Positions 7,047 through 7,879 of a stretch of 7,879 bases of DNA are shown here, one piece after another; position 1 is the stretch's first letter; the number at the start of each line of letters is the position of its first letter. The stretch spans positions 1 to 7,879 of the forward strand of contig JABJCZ010000221.1 of NCBI GenBank assembly GCA_018668475.1, written 5' to 3'. A program made the translations under genes and the position numbers. The stretch comes from Alphaproteobacteria bacterium (GTDB lineage Bacteria > Pseudomonadota > Alphaproteobacteria > UBA828). The notes beneath the pieces were generated by a model that saw nothing but the letters and a program-made list of their open reading frames with translations, was not told where the DNA came from and ran no database searches.

Positions 7047-7879
7047 TTGCCGCATCGTGACGACCCGGGAATTTCCGCGACAACAGGGCGGCAGGTGCCG
7101 TTGTCTGTGGCAGCAGCGGTCTTTGCCGGCATCAGCGTTCCACTGGTGGCATCGAGTCCAGCGGCAATGGGGGTTGCGCTCGTCCTTGCCATTGCACTGG
7201 CGTTTACGGCGCCGGGTCGACGGGCCATCCTTGTGGGCACGCGGCAAGGGGTGCTGAGCATCCTCGGCCTTGCCGTCATTCTGGTATTTCTGGCTTGGAT
7301 ACCCTCAGTACTTGCGTCGGCGGATATTGGCCGCTCGGCAGGCGTATGGGGGCGCATGGTAATTTTTGTGCTGGTCGCGTGGGGCATCTATCAGTTTCTC
7401 AGGTCGTCCACCGTGCGCCGGGCCAGTGCATTTCGCGGGCTGGTGATCGCCAGCCTTGTCTCTGCCGTGGTGGGTCTGATTGCAATTTACGCATGGTCGC
7501 CGCTCTATGCCTTGTTCCGGCTCGATGGGACAGGGGCCGTCAATGCGGCCCAAATTCTGAAATATTATGGTTCAGCGGTCGGTTGTCTGGTGCCGGTCGT
7601 TGCCTGGGCGGGGTTTCGACTCGGTGGTGGTTGGCGTGTCGCCGGGCTGCTGCATGTGGCCCTTGGTGTTGCCATGATATTTGCCGTGGACAGCAAGGCG
7701 GGCCTGCTGGCGCTCATTGTGTCCATCGGCATTGGCCTGCTCGCGTGGCTGGCCGGGCGGTTCGCCGGGCGCTTCGCGCTGGGCGGTGGGCTTGCGGTTA
7801 TTGTGCTCGTCGCGATCGCACTGCTATCAGTCATCTTGGCCAGCCTGCCGGATGCGCCGGATCTCGCCCAGCATACCGG
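7047..7879 (+). CDS. O-antigen ligase/polymerase-like polytopic membrane protein (C-terminus beyond window)
   Basis: The frame is open from 6972 to the right edge; with TTG 7047 as start, 277 complete codons are visible. About 18 polar residues precede roughly nine hydrophobic segments (near 19-35, 37-54, 68-88, 100-117, 131-150, 165-187, 198-214, 216-234 and 242-262). The short motif DSKAGLLAL (215-223) at the start of a membrane segment resembles the SRGxxLxL element that opens the Wzy_C domain of O-antigen ligases (WaaL) and polymerases (Wzy). The large periplasmic loop that carries the key residues of this family would begin near the visible end (LPDAPDLAQH) and is not in the window, so ligase and polymerase cannot be told apart. 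These proteins work in the inner membrane on undecaprenyl-linked glycans. No in-frame ATG exists before 7167, and starting there would delete the first membrane segment. Confidence 0.75.
   Translation, partial: MPHRDDPGISATTGRQVPLSVAAAVFAGISVPLVASSPAAMGVALVLAIALAFTAPGRRAILVGTRQGVLSILGLAVILVFLAWIPSVLASADIGRSAGVWGRMVIFVLVAWGIYQFLRSSTVRRASAFRGLVIASLVSAVVGLIAIYAWSPLYALFRLDGTGAVNAAQILKYYGSAVGCLVPVVAWAGFRLGGGWRVAGLLHVALGVAMIFAVDSKAGLLALIVSIGIGLLAWLAGRFAGRFALGGGLAVIVLVAIALLSVILASLPDAPDLAQHT

Noticed and set aside
7003..7257. Plus-strand open frame of 84 codons from ATG 7003
   Set aside because: Its product is rich in Arg, Gln and Trp without a domain, while the overlapping frame gives a continuous membrane protein to the window end.

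Overview
The window is GC-rich and gene-dense, with the compact minus-strand organisation of a Gram-negative proteobacterium. An alphaproteobacterium is my best guess, from GC content and general style only; no rRNA or other taxonomic marker is present. It looks like part of a surface-polysaccharide (O-antigen or exopolysaccharide) locus that borders a housekeeping purine gene.

Layout. Bases 4385 down to 1 form one tightly packed minus-strand group. It holds a WecA/MraY-like sugar-1-phosphate transferase (4385-3312), a FlaA1/CapD/WbpM-type membrane nucleotide-sugar dehydratase (3292-1361) and purH (1335 to beyond base 1, C-terminus cut by the window edge). Gaps are 19 and 25 bases, so co-transcription is likely. 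A 98-base gap then separates this group from a divergent plus-strand SAM-dependent methyltransferase (4484-5161). Facing it tail to tail, with 22 bases of overlap, is a minus-strand NodU/CmcH-type carbamoyltransferase (6861-5140). A 185-base divergent gap (6862-7046) leads to a plus-strand polytopic membrane protein that resembles O-antigen ligases/polymerases. It has no ATG near its N-terminus, probably starts at TTG 7047, and runs off the right edge.

How the genes may work together (inference). The dehydratase would convert a UDP-HexNAc into a 4-keto-6-deoxy intermediate. The WecA-like enzyme would load a HexNAc-1-phosphate onto undecaprenyl phosphate to start the repeat unit. The methyltransferase and carbamoyltransferase could decorate sugars, and the last protein would polymerise or ligate the glycan. 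purH makes IMP and is probably only a neighbour in the transcript.

I found no CRISPR array, tRNA, rRNA, insertion sequence or phage gene, and nothing I would call a new system. The best small oddities are a 12-base tandem duplication carrying a likely CAA-to-TAA change at the end of the transferase gene, a non-ATG start for the ligase-like gene, and the overlapping convergent stops with a small inverted repeat.
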